From Lepidurus packardi (taxonomy: Eukaryota > Arthropoda > Branchiopoda > Notostraca > Triopsidae): DNA of 64,000 bases. Below are positions 25,616-37,391 of the stretch, piece by piece. The notes under the pieces are model-generated. The model did not search any database. It had not been told where the DNA came from and saw nothing but the letters and a program-made list of their open reading frames with translations. Position numbers and translations under genes: made by a program. The stretch is from NCBI GenBank assembly GCA_023053545.1, contig JAKZAN010000005.1, positions 10,354,001-10,418,000 of the forward strand, read 5' to 3'. Position 1 is the first letter of the stretch, and each line of letters starts with the position of its first letter.

Positions 25616-28511
25616 TTAATCAAATTTCTGCGTCATTGGCGGGAATTCAGCTTCGTCGTCCAGTTTTAGGTTGCTCGGCGAAGGGGGCTCGGTGGCTGCA
25701 GCCATTTCACGGAATCTATCCGATTCTGCCAGCAATCAATAAAAGAAAAACGGAAGAATTTCGTCATCAGTCAAGTTGTTGAAGCCATATTGCCCAACCA
25801 CACATTCCCCATACAGCAAGCTACGTTTCTTCTTTTATTTCTATTCAATTCAAACCAATGAAATCATACCAACGATGACGCGATTACTGTGAATCTGTCC
25901 GCTCTGCGCATGCACACACGTACCCCCAAAATGACTCCAAATGTTCAAATTAAGCAGAATTTGGCTGATGAATAACTCGCCAATTTGGTGTCAAAAATCG
26001 CGAGGTAATGGGGAAAGCGACAATACCTGTCATTAGACTGGCGGCTCTTCCTCGCACAACCACGGCATAACTAGCGGTCCAGTCCGATCCTATATAAAAC
26101 AGGGCGGAACGGGGACCGGAAGTTGGCAGCACGTAGGAAAAATAAAAAATAAAAAAACTGCCCAGAATGCATAAAAATTTAAGCTAAAAGGAGCAAGCAC
26201 ACCGGTAAATTCCAGGCGTACATACAGAATTCGGGGATTGCTGGAGCGAGGGGAGCAGTACTTGTTACAATTGACAGAAAGTTTAGAAAAATGAGGAACT
26301 TGAGAATAGTGAGACTTACCGTCATGCTCTCCTTCAGTTTCGTTACTGGATGCTTGTTCATGGCCGTCAAGTCGATGCTGTTTTACAAGAGAGCAATCTC
26401 CACCTTCCACGGTGTTTAACCCGTAAATATACAAATAGCCATCTGACGAGGCCACCAATAAGCGTAGACTTTTTTGGATCCTTTGCAAACAATAAGACAG
26501 ATGATTAGAGTTCAATTGAGAGGCAGAAAAGTGAAGAAATTTACGTTGCTAAAGAACACACGTTCCGAATGCCCTGAAAGGGCAAGTGAACGGTGGCGAA
26601 AGCACGGCCTTGGTTGAAAACTTCAGTGACTTGTGTGGGTAGATACGACGCGGATGCTGTAACAGCCTTCGTGAAGTAGCCCATCCACCCACTATTCTCC
26701 TCGCTCGTAGGTCTGGAGCTAAATCAATCAAATTATTATGGTAACTAGTTAACTTGTGGAGATACAAGTTTCTTTCACAATCAACACTAAGTAAAAGTAG
26801 GAACGGAGTAGCCTTGAATCCCGACACAAACTAAAGCCGCGTTCGTTTTGCACTTTCGACATACATTTACACTAGCCAACTTCCTTGATTTACGCTTATA
26901 AGCGTTCTTTTTGGCCTAAACTTTTAAGTTCAGTTGACTTTTAATGTCTTGAGCCCCAAACAAACGCTTGTCAGCGTAACTTTACATTTGCTCCACAATG
27001 GGGCGGTGCTTGTTAAAAATAAACAAAAGCAATACATGAATTTTACGATATCGACAAAAGAGATAAGTAAACAAGGGGCAGAGGTAAGTCTAAGTCTGGG
27101 AACAAGAGTACTCCCTATAGACTTGCCTGATTTGAGACCAAAACTAAAAGTCGACTAGCTAAAGAAAATGCTTATAAGCGCAAAGTCTACCTATCTCGAA
27201 AGCTTATAAGCGCAAAGTCTTGGGTAGACTTTTAAATCGGCTTAAACTTTCGTCAAAACGAACGCGGCTAAAGACAGCTATGGTACTAGAGTGGGGATTT
27301 CGAAAGGCTCCTGAAATAGTCATGCTAAAGCCTGAACATCATACAAGAAATAGGAAAGGTAGATTTACTGTTCTTTCTGGTCCTCGCAACGGAATACGTG
27401 AACAGTTTCAGTATTGGACGACGCTGCTAAAAATAAGGAATCCGGCGAAAAGGCTAAGCTATAAATAGAAGCACAGCGTTTAACGCCGCGACGAAATTCA
27501 AATAAACGCGCTCCATCCACCACATTAAACACACGGATGACAGTGCCTTTTTCAGAGGCAGTAGCCAACCGGGTCCCTGACGCATTAAACGTTAATGCAG
27601 CCAATGGAGAATCATGGGCAGGAATCATTGTCTTGGCTTGCTGAAGGGCAAAGAAAAAAACATCACAATTAATGTATATTTTTTCAAAAAGTTATTTGAC
27701 ATTTAGTCTCAGAAACTGATCATTTTTGTAAATTGTTCTTTACTAGATTGAAAGCGTCGAAAATCTGCACTTCGCCAATTGTGGACGAACCAGGATACGC
27801 CAAGAAGCAATTATCGTTACTCGACGATAACGCACATAAACCAGAAGGGTTTGGAGGCGTGTCCCGGATTGTATGAAGGACTTTCATATCGCGAATGTTA
27901 TGAATGTACAAAGACTCTTCCAAACATACCACCAAACGCTGTACAAGAAACCCTTGTTTACGTTTAAGCCAGTAGATTTTAATTGATTTTTTATTACCGC
28001 CCGGTTTAACTTGACGGCCAAAATGGTATTTGAGTAGCTATAATTACAAATTTCGGTGCCTTTTTTGAAATGGCACACCTTCAGCTTCCTGGGGGATGAA
28101 AGACTAACCAATGCCACCAAACTCGAAGAGAATAACCTCTCCACAATACATACGTCTTCTGAGTCTAGAATCCCAAACAAAGGATTGTAACTATTTAGAC
28201 AATAAATCGACTGTACCATTTTCGTAGATTTGTTCTAGCTTGTCTACGACATTTAAGGAAAATAATCGGTAGCAGGTCTTGGTTCCCACAGCCAACGACC
28301 TAAAGGACAGATTTAATTAGGTCAATTATAAAACTTTCGAAACTGATCGATGAATATATTGAATGACAACTTACGTGCAATCTTGATTAAAATTCACAAA
28401 ATAGACCCCACTAGTAGGGTCTCCTCCGTGGCTGGCAAGATTCATTAGTCCAGCCAATCCTGTTTTTGCTGTTTGACTTAAAGCATCCAAACTTCTTGTC
28501 AAACCTTGCAT
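25616..28511 (-). CDS. Atg18a: Autophagy PROPPIN, WIPI2/Atg18-like WD-repeat protein
   Basis: Nine exons (28511-28375, 28299-28217, 28164-27998, 27938-27744, 27640-27369, 26718-26545, 26480-26320, 26089-26027, 25725-25616) join in phase to 453 residues. It is a seven-bladed propeller with the features of WIPI1/2: [66 protein letters not shown], and the FRRG lipid-binding motif ([11 protein letters not shown]) for PI3P and PI(3,5)P2, then [10 protein letters not shown]. The C-terminal tail ends with DEAEFPPM, also typical. WIPI2 recruits the Atg12-Atg5-Atg16L machinery to the phagophore. The 650-nt intron 27368-26719 carries a TIR transposon (26837-27267). The 3' end was located by phase and by the DEFPPM-like tail. 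The family is certain; whether it equals WIPI1 or WIPI2 is not. Confidence 0.95.
26837..27267. mobile_element. Nonautonomous TIR element, copy 1 (in WIPI intron)
   Basis: 431 bp bounded by inverted ends CCGCGTTCGTTTTG...CAAAACGAACGCGG and flanked on both sides by the direct repeat CTAAAG (26831-26836 and 27268-27273). Subterminal sequence carries repeated CTTATAAGCG palindromic words and AGTCTACC words. There is no transposase ORF. The same family lies at 46922-47464 in the opposite orientation. Confidence 0.88.
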
Positions 28512-31500
28512 GCAGCTGAGTCAAGCACTAAAATAAAAAAAAGCGCCCAAAACGGTTCCTGCTCCCAAGTCTAAACACTTCACAACGTCATGGCTTCTGG
28601 GATTTCTAGGTTACAACGTAGTTACCTTTGTTGTCATCGCATCCAACAGTCACAAGCAACACTTTACATGCGTGCGCCGAACGTTCTCTCTACTGATAAT
28701 AAACAAAGAAGGCCGTTTTACTTGCTAGAAAGAGCCTGACAAGTGCTGTCACCTACGAGAAAAAGGCAAAGCCCATACCGAAGCGAAAAGATTGCATACT
28801 TGCCACACGTCTGACCTTTCAGTCAACTTGCTGCTACTGGTAACGTTTGCTAGAAACCGAAACAAGCTACTGCTTGCCTTGCTAGGTTTTCCTTACCTGA
28901 CACAAGCGATCTAACATAACATAACCTGAAAAGGAAGTCTCATGCTCAATGCTACATGATGATGTACATCGCTCATGCTGAGAATGGCCACGTTAATTTT
29001 TAAAAGGACTAACTGATCAATTTCATACAATTCTGCGATGGAACTAATGTCTATAGCGGCGCCAATAGTAGTTTTATAGGACATTGCACGGATTTCTGAG
29101 CGGTTCGTCCGGAGCGGTTTTGCACCGGGCTGGTAGGTCCTTCAATGTCGTATAGTCATGTAGTCATAAAGATGTATAGTCATAGAGTAGAGATATATCT
29201 TTTTACTCTTTAATCTTTTTACTTCTAATCTTTTTATCTTTTTTACTTCTAATCTTCTAATCTTTTACTTTTAATCTTTTTAATCTTTTTACTCTTTACT
29301 TTAATCTTTTTAATCTTTTTACTTCAGACCTATCGTTAAACAGCGATTTTTCAGCATAAACAAGGAAATAATATCGATAGAAAGAGGAATCGAATAGATT
29401 TACACTATCAGCATTCACTCGTAGCTTGACCGTTGACCAATCTTGCCTCTCCCTTTCTAAACCTACTGTGCATATCAGGAATGGACACAAGGTCCAAACA
29501 TCTAACAAGGAAACAAGTTTGTTAACACCTGTTCATATGCAAAAGGTTCGTTGTAATGACAAATGCGTCAAATGATACGACTTACACTACTTTTATCAGA
29601 CCATGTAATGGCATGGGTCATCAATTTAAAAAGTGGCGTTTCCAATATAATGATCATTGGAAAATTCCTTTTAAGTTGTTCTATCAGCAAGTGACAATTG
29701 CGCAGTGTGACCCCGTGACGAAAGCCGAGAAAAGGTGGAGGAGTAGAGGAGTTGGCTCCTCCAAAGTGGAGATCATTAAATAGGTCAACCTAAGTAACTA
29801 TTATTTAGGACGACGCTGGGACGGTTTGAGTAATATAACTAAGACATAATAGTTGAAAGCAAGTGACGGAATTTTGAAAGATGAGTGTATCACCCATGAT
29901 AATAATAAATGTAACTATTTTGTACTCTTATTTTACTAAGCGGCTAAGCCGCTAAGGTATACATTGATAAGGTCGCATAACAGTGTAAAAAATCTGTTGA
30001 GGAATAGCTCATCATTGAGTCATCTACGGTCTATTTCTTGTGGTTTATGGATGATGGTGATAAGGCAAACTGTTTCGTGAGACATCGTCTCGAAGATATT
30101 TTTTTCCATAATTTGAGAACTTCTTGATAGTTATCTCAGAAGAGTCGGCAACAGGTTTGTATTATCTTCAAACTGCGAAAATCCTCATGCTAGCCAGTTC
30201 CAATAAAATTGAGATACAGATCAACAAATCTGTTGAACTTGTCATACCATTACTATCAATTAGAACAGCTTTGACTGTTGGAAATAGAGAAGACAAGCTA
30301 TAGATATTGTCATCACGTTGCCTGATTGACTCTGCATGCCTCAGCGTAGAGAAACTTTCACTTTCACCCCTCTACGTATCCTGTTTAGAATTCTTTAGGA
30401 GAATAGTTCCAGTTACCGGAGACGGATGGGAAATCCCGCAACACTTTCAGTTCTCGAATATGTTTACATTGCAATGGATTTCCCAGGAGGTATACTCCGT
30501 TATTTCTACCAATGATCAAACCAACCTTGACCCCAAAGCCAGAACAACAAAGGTTGTCTTAGCTGGTCTAAGTGAATATATTGTGTATAATTTTAAGAGA
30601 ATAATTATTAAATAAATGTTGAAAACAATCCGTTCATCTTACAACACAATGAAGTTTGTATACTCTTAACTTACTAGATAAAAATACATTTTGCAATTTA
30701 TCATTCCCGTTCCTAAATGACATGGTATTTGGAAGAGCAGTCTCAACTGCCCGTACATTACTTTCTCCGTTTAAAGATTAGCCACTACAAACTCTTGAGC
30801 TTTCTCTTACACCAGTTTTGGCCGCGTAACATATAAATAGTTAAAAAGATGGTGATGTCAAGAAAACAAGTGAAAAACCACATCTTTCTCTTACATCGCC
30901 GCGCTTTCTTGAGACAAAGTTCAACGCCTAAGTCCGAATTTGGTAGCGTGATACGGCCAACATTGCTAACTTGAAAATGCCTCAAAAAACTTTCTCCCGG
31001 ATACTACGTATTGGGAGATATCCTTATTTTTCGAGCGGATACTTGGAGCATGCAAGAAGATGTCCAACAAACCGCTTCCGAGGGAAAAAGCGAAAGTCTA
31101 TGGATCAAACTCACAAACCAGAAGAAAAAAAACAATGTATAACACCCCGATTAATCTGTAATTTAATCTATTAAACTTCATAAAATCTTCAAAACTTCAG
31201 CATAATTTCCAAGTCCTTAACAAACAAATAAGGGAACCAACGCATAAGTATCCTTGCCGCTTGTTGAACCGATTAAGTCGCCCACATAAAGTTAACCACA
31301 AAGTTATGGGAAAGCCTTACTATAGGACGCCCCACCTCAGAGTTATGGAGTCAATCAATTTTCTCCGACTTTGGAAGTGAAACAGTTGGGAAAGATGCGA
31401 GTGAAGTTCGAACGGACTCGAAAAGGTTGTCGGTGGTGTGGTGGGGTTTCCGGGAGATGTGTAGAGCACTATAAAAGCAGATCCCAACTTTTCACCGGCA

Positions 31501-32478
31501 TCAGTCACCTTCTCAGAAGGACCAAAACTAGCTGGTAAATCAACACCAGCATTTAAAGTGAAATCTAACGACTGTACTGCCGAGACTTAAACTTAAAGTG
31601 GAATTCCAACTCAGAGCGGAGGCGCATCATCACATCACGTAAGTTATCAAAAACAGTGAACAACTCTTCCGAACACTATATCTCTTTTTCACCATTTAGT
31701 ATTTCATTTTTTACTCTCTCTCACTATTTACACCAAACTTTATCGTCATTAACACATATCGCTCATGATCTACCTTTCGTAAATTCCGGGAAACTTTACT
31801 TAAACCCAATAACGAATTAGATGTGGGTGAGGGATGTCGAAGACCTTTTGACCCACATATGACTTTAAACTTAACCGCCCACAACCCTACAAAAGCTTTT
31901 ATTGTTTTACACCACACATTTTCTATATGGATCTTTTAGAATCATCAAAACTTTCAGAGCGTTAAACGATAACATCCTAAGAAACTAAACTTAAAAATTA
32001 TTTAATTATTCTCTCACATGATTAGCTTTGATTGTCAGATTAAAAGAGCGTAGGCGTAGCGAATTTTGGTGCGTGTTGGAAAGTTGATGTTGTGGAACAA
32101 CCATATTCGGGTTAGTTTCAAACGTTGCCTCTTACGGTCATTCAGGTTAGGGCTACGGTGAAAGTTCAATCACACGTTTCCCGTCACCCAGAGTCCACTA
32201 AACTTCCCCTTACGGGCATCGCGGAGAAAGTAAAAATTGGATGACTTCCATCCTCTCATCCTAGTCGAGAAAGCGAGGCAAAAACGCCCATTTGCATAAT
32301 ATAATCGGTTTCCCTTTTTGAAAGCAGTCAAGGGTGAAAGTAGGTCGTGAAACCCATCTTAGACTCTTACTCCATCCTAACCCAAACAAAGCTTTCTCCA
32401 GGGTGTTGGGGTAGAAAACCCAAGCAATTATTATAACCCAAGCAATTATAAACGAATGCAATCATTTCTGTTTCAAGG
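28512..32478. other. 4-kb intergenic region between WIPI and the pseudo-protease gene
   Basis: The two flanking genes are divergent. No supportable exon was found; the short ORFs on either strand match no family I know. A run of T-rich AATCTTTTTA-type low-complexity sequence spans about 29199-29323. Confidence 0.5.
29199..29323. repeat. TTTTTA/ATC low-complexity repeat
   Basis: Irregular tandem words of the type CTTTTTACTTCTAATC repeat many times. No coding content. Confidence 0.7.
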
Positions 32479-35400
32479 ATGAAGACCCTTTGGCTTTGCT
32501 GCCTTGTGTTGGTAGCAAGTACAGTAGCTGAAGCTGACAATTGGAGCTGGGGCTCAGGCAACCAGGAAGGTCGCGGTGGTCGCAAGTTGACCGACTCGGC
32601 TGTTTCCAGTTCCAGTAATACTGGATCCGCAAAATCCGGTGACGGCTTGCGATTTCCCAATTCTGGGGCATCATCATCAGATGCCATCTCCTCTTACGCG
32701 CCAGCGGAAACATCGGGATCGTTTTCTGGTCAACATGATTTAGTGGATGTCTCCAAAGCTGCGCTTAACTTAGCAGTTGCTGGTAAGCGAAACTTAATGA
32801 AAATCACTTTTTCCAATCAGAAGACTATAATTCATGCTATAGATAACAGTGGCAACCTAAAAAACCAGCACGACATTGTTGTTGTGGAAGCTCCATATGA
32901 TGATGATGATACTAAATTGAACGCCGATGAAGCGGTAGAAGTTTTCCTTACTTCTACTCGCACGGGTAAAGCGATCAGTGGATATCAAGAAGTCTATGAA
33001 GATCCCAAGATTAACAACGCTCTCAAGTCTGGCGATGAAACCGAAGCCCGTGGTGCCATCAAGGATAAACTCTGCCATCTGGGACTCGCTGTGGTAAGCC
33101 CAATTCTCTCTATACTGGACATGACTTCTAATGATTCTTTCTCCAGTGCTCCAAGGGATATGGTGGATACATCAGCCCTAGTGATGTCGTGTATGTACAG
33201 CCAGTACAACTTGCCCCTGTTGGAGGTCCAATCTCTGCTGTTCCCCTGAAAGCCCCGCATCACTTCAAGGACAAAGGTCACCACAAAGGTTACGGTGCTC
33301 CTGTGAAATCATCGTACGGCGCACCCACGAAAGGTTACGGAGCTCCACCAATTTCTAACTATGGTCCTCCTTTAAGTCCACCAATTTCTAACTATGGTCC
33401 TCCTTTAAGTCCACCAATTTCTAACTATGGTCCTCCACCTTATGAACCTATCTATAACCCACCTCCTCCACCCCCTCTACCTCCTCCAGTGCATATTCCG
33501 CAACAACCTTACGTTCCCCCTCCTCCTCCTCCACCCCCAGTCTTCAATCGCCCAGCACCTGTTGAGCATGTTCACTACCACTTCCATGATGGCGACAAAC
33601 GCCCAGAACCTTTGCCCTATCGGCCACCAGCTCCCATCCCAAACATACCTGCTTACGTACCTCCCCCAACCCCTGTTAAACCCCCCATTTATAACCCACC
33701 CAAACCTGCGTACACCCCTTCCGTTCCTGAATACATCCCGCCAAGACCTTCCTACAATCCAGTACCCGAGTACAGCCCACCTAGGCCTACCTACAATCCA
33801 GTGCCCGAGTATTCAAATCCAGGATCCAGCTACAACCCCGGACCAACTTACAACACCGGACCCAACTATTACGGTCGCGAAGATTGCCAGTGTGTACCAA
33901 TTGATCAGTGTCCCAGCTACGATATAATCGGTCGCGAAATCAACGATTACGCTATTGATCCTAGAGCACTACCCAGTAATGTTACCTCTAACGAATCCGA
34001 GGGAAGGAATTATCGCTCCAAGAGTCAAAGCTCAACCAATAAGAAGGATACTGACCGACGCCGCCGACAAGCCGAAAATGACTCAATTGTTGTTAACGCC
34101 CCTGGGGAAGATTCTTCCTCTACCAGCACCGGTACTGGCGGTAGCATCTCAACCATTACAACTGGTAGTGGTACCACTTCAGTATCGGCTGATGTTGCAG
34201 CTGCCATTACTCCTGTACAGGGTGTGACACCAGCTAAACCCACAGGCGTAAGTATTTACCAAGTTCATACTCCCTCCAAAGAAAAACCACTATCTGTTTT
34301 CCTTGCACGCTTGTCAATGGTAATCTTGTTTGTTCCTGGTTTGCAACCCCGGGCTACCTTACACCAAATACTTTTCCCGTTTGCCCTCAGCTCTTCTCTT
34401 CTTTACAGCGACTACTGAACCCTTTCAAAGGAGACTCAAACTTTCAACCCACATTCGGAGTCTCTTTCGGATTACCTGGAGGAATCGGAGGTTACCCTCT
34501 CAATCCTTTCGGTACAAACCCTATAACAAATCCCTACGGAGGCGGAGGTTTAGAAGTAGGGCCCGTGGCTCTGAATCCACTCGTTTCCCTCCAGCTCGGT
34601 TCTAAAGCAGATGGAACTGGTCCAGTATTTAAGCCTTTAGTAAATTTGCACGTCACACCAAGCATATCCAAGTGGGCGGAGATCAACTTAAAGAAAGGTT
34701 TAGGTGGCTTCGGAGGAGGTTACGGCAAATCAGGGTTTGGAGGAGGGGGTCACGGTGGTTATGGCGGAGGGGGTTACGGCGGAGGGGGTTACGGCGGAGG
34801 TTTCGGGGGTGGTATCCCACCTCCAGTCATCCCACCCCTCCCAATTCCTCCCCCGCCAATTCCCCCTATTAGGCCACCTATTTTGCCTCCTCCCATCGTA
34901 CCAAACATTCCTCCCCCTTTCCCTCCAATAGCTCCTTTCAGACAAGGCCCAGGTTTTGCCCCAGCCTACCCGCAAGGCTACTACGGGCAAGGCTATGGTA
35001 GTAATTACGGCTATGGTAATAATTTAGGAGCAGGAGGTAATTACGGCGGTAGTATTGGAGCAGGAGGTAATTACGGCGGTAGTATTGGAGCAGGGGCAAA
35101 CTATGCTGGTATCGGAGCCGGACCTAATTACGGAGGTAATATTGGAGCAGGACCTAATTACGGCGGAAATTTTGGAGCTGGACCTAATTACGGCGGAAAT
35201 TTTGGAGCTGGACCTAATTATGGTGGTAATATTGGCATAGGAAATAATTACGCTACCGGAGCAAACATTGGTACGGGTGGTTTTAGGCCCCCTATTCAAG
35301 CCAGTTACCCTCCACAAAATTACCCAGTGAAGCCTTACACTCCAGTCGTACATGAACATTATCACTACCATAATGCTAACACAGGGACGTACGGCTCTTC

Positions 35401-37391
35401 ACCGTACGGCCCCGGCTACCGTGGTTCTTTTACGCGTGATGAACCAGACGAAGATGACGATTCGGTATCAGTCAATTCTGCCCATAGCTCCAATTCAGGT
35501 TCACAAGCTAAGTTCACTCCTTCAACGAGGGAATCCTCTCGAAACCAAGGTTCTTCTTCAAGCATCCGATTTGAAGACTCGGGTTCCTCTTATCAAAGTC
35601 AGGACGAAGACCGAAGTACCTCCAGCTCAGGTAGCATTAAGTTCAGGAACAAACGCAACGAAGTTTCCCCTGTCACAATTTCCGATTCCTCCACAAGAGA
35701 CAAACGATCCTCCCAGAATGGATCTACCGCTTCTGCTAATACCGAGGTAAGGATCCAACACAAGAAAGTTGCTACGGTGTCATTGGCAGAAGTAGATTTG
35801 CTCTTGGCGCACGGCTTTGACAGTGGTGCTCAATATTGTTGGTAATCGGGTAGCTGGTGGCAGTTGCGGCATAAGTTGGCTTGGCATTGTTTTCAGACAA
35901 CACGACACACAGCATCTTACAATCACAAGCAAAATGACTTGCGACATTGGCCGACATAGCTTTGCTAATTTGTATAGAAAAAAAAGCACCGTAGCCAATT
36001 TTCTAGTACTGGAACCTTATAATGTGTGCCTCCCGTCTCTTCTATATGCATATTTCCTTCCCGTGCATGGGAAACCATTTAATAATTTCCGCTGCAGGAT
36101 ACGACAAAACCCTAGACGGACGAAGACTAAACTCGACCAGAGGACACGGCAGACAATAGGCTATTTACAACTACTTACTTCTCAAAGTTACAATGTCGTA
36201 AAGGATCAAACTTAAACTCATTGTAGACTGCTCGGGATTCTCGCCAACTCAACAGCCGAGATGCCGCCGGGTACGGTAACAGTAACCCACGTGGTGGATC
36301 CTGCGGACCTCGCCAGGTTTGCTGTCGTTCCTCTGGACCTGGACCCAAACCTGGACCTAAAGCAGGTTCCTGCGGAAGACGGTACCCTCAGGGCATCACT
36401 GGTCGGATTAAAACCCCAGCTTATGTCGATGGTGACAGTGAATTCGGTAAAGATTAGTTTAGCTTCGAAGCCTAGACCAGCAAACTAACTATTTCTTCTA
36501 GGTGAGTACCCTTGGCAAGTAGCCATTCTGAAAAAGGAAGGACACGATAACGTTTACGTATGCGGGGGAACTTTGATTGGCCCCTATCATATCCTCACTG
36601 CCGCTCATTGTCTGAAAGGGTAAGGTTTCTTAAAATTTCACTAGAATTCTAAACTAACCATGTAATGTCTTCTTTCTTAGGTACCTTCCACAAGAACTCC
36701 GTGTCCGAATGGGCGAATGGGACGTCAACCGCGAATCCGAGTTTTACCCCTACGTCGAACGCGAAGTGGTTTCTGCTGTAATCCACCCAGAATACTATGC
36801 TGGTAACCTCTACCATGATCTGGCCATCCTCAAGTTTAGCGGTGCTATCGACCTAGGATCATAGTAAGCCAAATTTGCTAATTAGCGACTCTATTGAAAT
36901 TAACGATCCTCAACCCGCCAGTCCCCACATCGCACCTGCCTGTTTGCCAGCTCCTTACCAGGAGTTCACTGGAAGCCGTTGCTGGGTAACGGGATGGGGT
37001 AAGGATGCATTTGGCACGAATGGACGCTACCAGAACATCCTCAAGGAAGTGGATGTTCCAGTCATCGATAACTACGAGTGCGAGGCCAAGCTGAAGCGCA
37101 CGCGTCTGGGATACGATTTCAAGCTGCACTCAGGGTTCATGTGTGCTGGAGGAGAGGAAGGCAAAGATGCTTGCAAGGTACGGAAACTATTCGAATCGAC
37201 AGAACTGAAACTAATATTTGAATCTATTAAACTAGGGTGACGGTGGCAGTCCGCTCGTCTGTGAGGCTAACGGAGCTTGGTTTGTTGCTGGTGTCGTAAG
37301 TTGGGGTGTTGGCTGCGGACAATATGACGTCCCTGGCGTGTACATTAAGGTCAGCGAGTACCTCGATTGGATTCAGAAGAACCAGTACTAA
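32479..37391 (+). CDS. scaf: Scarface-like clip-domain serine protease homolog (catalytically dead)
   Basis: Eight exons (32479-33093, 33147-34247, 34409-35746, 36227-36446, 36502-36619, 36681-36863, 36922-37177, 37236-37391) join in phase to 1328 residues. A signal peptide ([19 protein letters not shown]) is followed by a Ser-rich part, a Pro-rich part (tandem [18 protein letters not shown] repeats), then clip-domain cysteines CQCVPIDQC (452-460). A long Ser/Thr- and Gly/Asn-rich insert follows, and the clip resumes with SCGPRQVCC (1044-1051). The trypsin-fold domain (~1075-1328) keeps His1127 in TAAHC and Asp in DLAIL, but the GDSGGP serine is Gly1280 ([10 protein letters not shown]). It is therefore a secreted non-catalytic homolog, as in Drosophila scarface, which acts in epithelial closure and JNK feedback. 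Several dibasic or furin-like sites (TDRRRRQ, RDKRSS) occur in the insert. The scarface link rests on architecture; other CLIPA members are possible. Confidence 0.88.
35027..35256 (+). repeat. Decapeptide-coding tandem repeat ([10 protein letters not shown] type)
   Basis: Seven in-frame copies of a 30-bp unit encode GAGxNYGGNI/F/S variants inside exon 3 of the pseudo-protease. The first copies have GGN, the later ones GPN. Upstream is a run of GGGGY units at about 34738-34812. Confidence 0.88.

Noticed and set aside
30307-30615. 102-residue plus-strand ORF
   Set aside because: No ATG in the first codon, no family resemblance, isolated in AT-rich intergenic DNA.
33427-35957. Several long alternative-frame and antisense ORFs over the pseudo-protease exons
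   Set aside because: Shadows of Pro- and Gly-rich repeat coding sequence; the main frame is supported by splice phase and domain content.
35747-36226. Additional exon of the pseudo-protease
   Set aside because: Phase 0 joins directly from 35746 to 36227 and completes the clip cysteines; candidate acceptors inside give stops or wrong phase.
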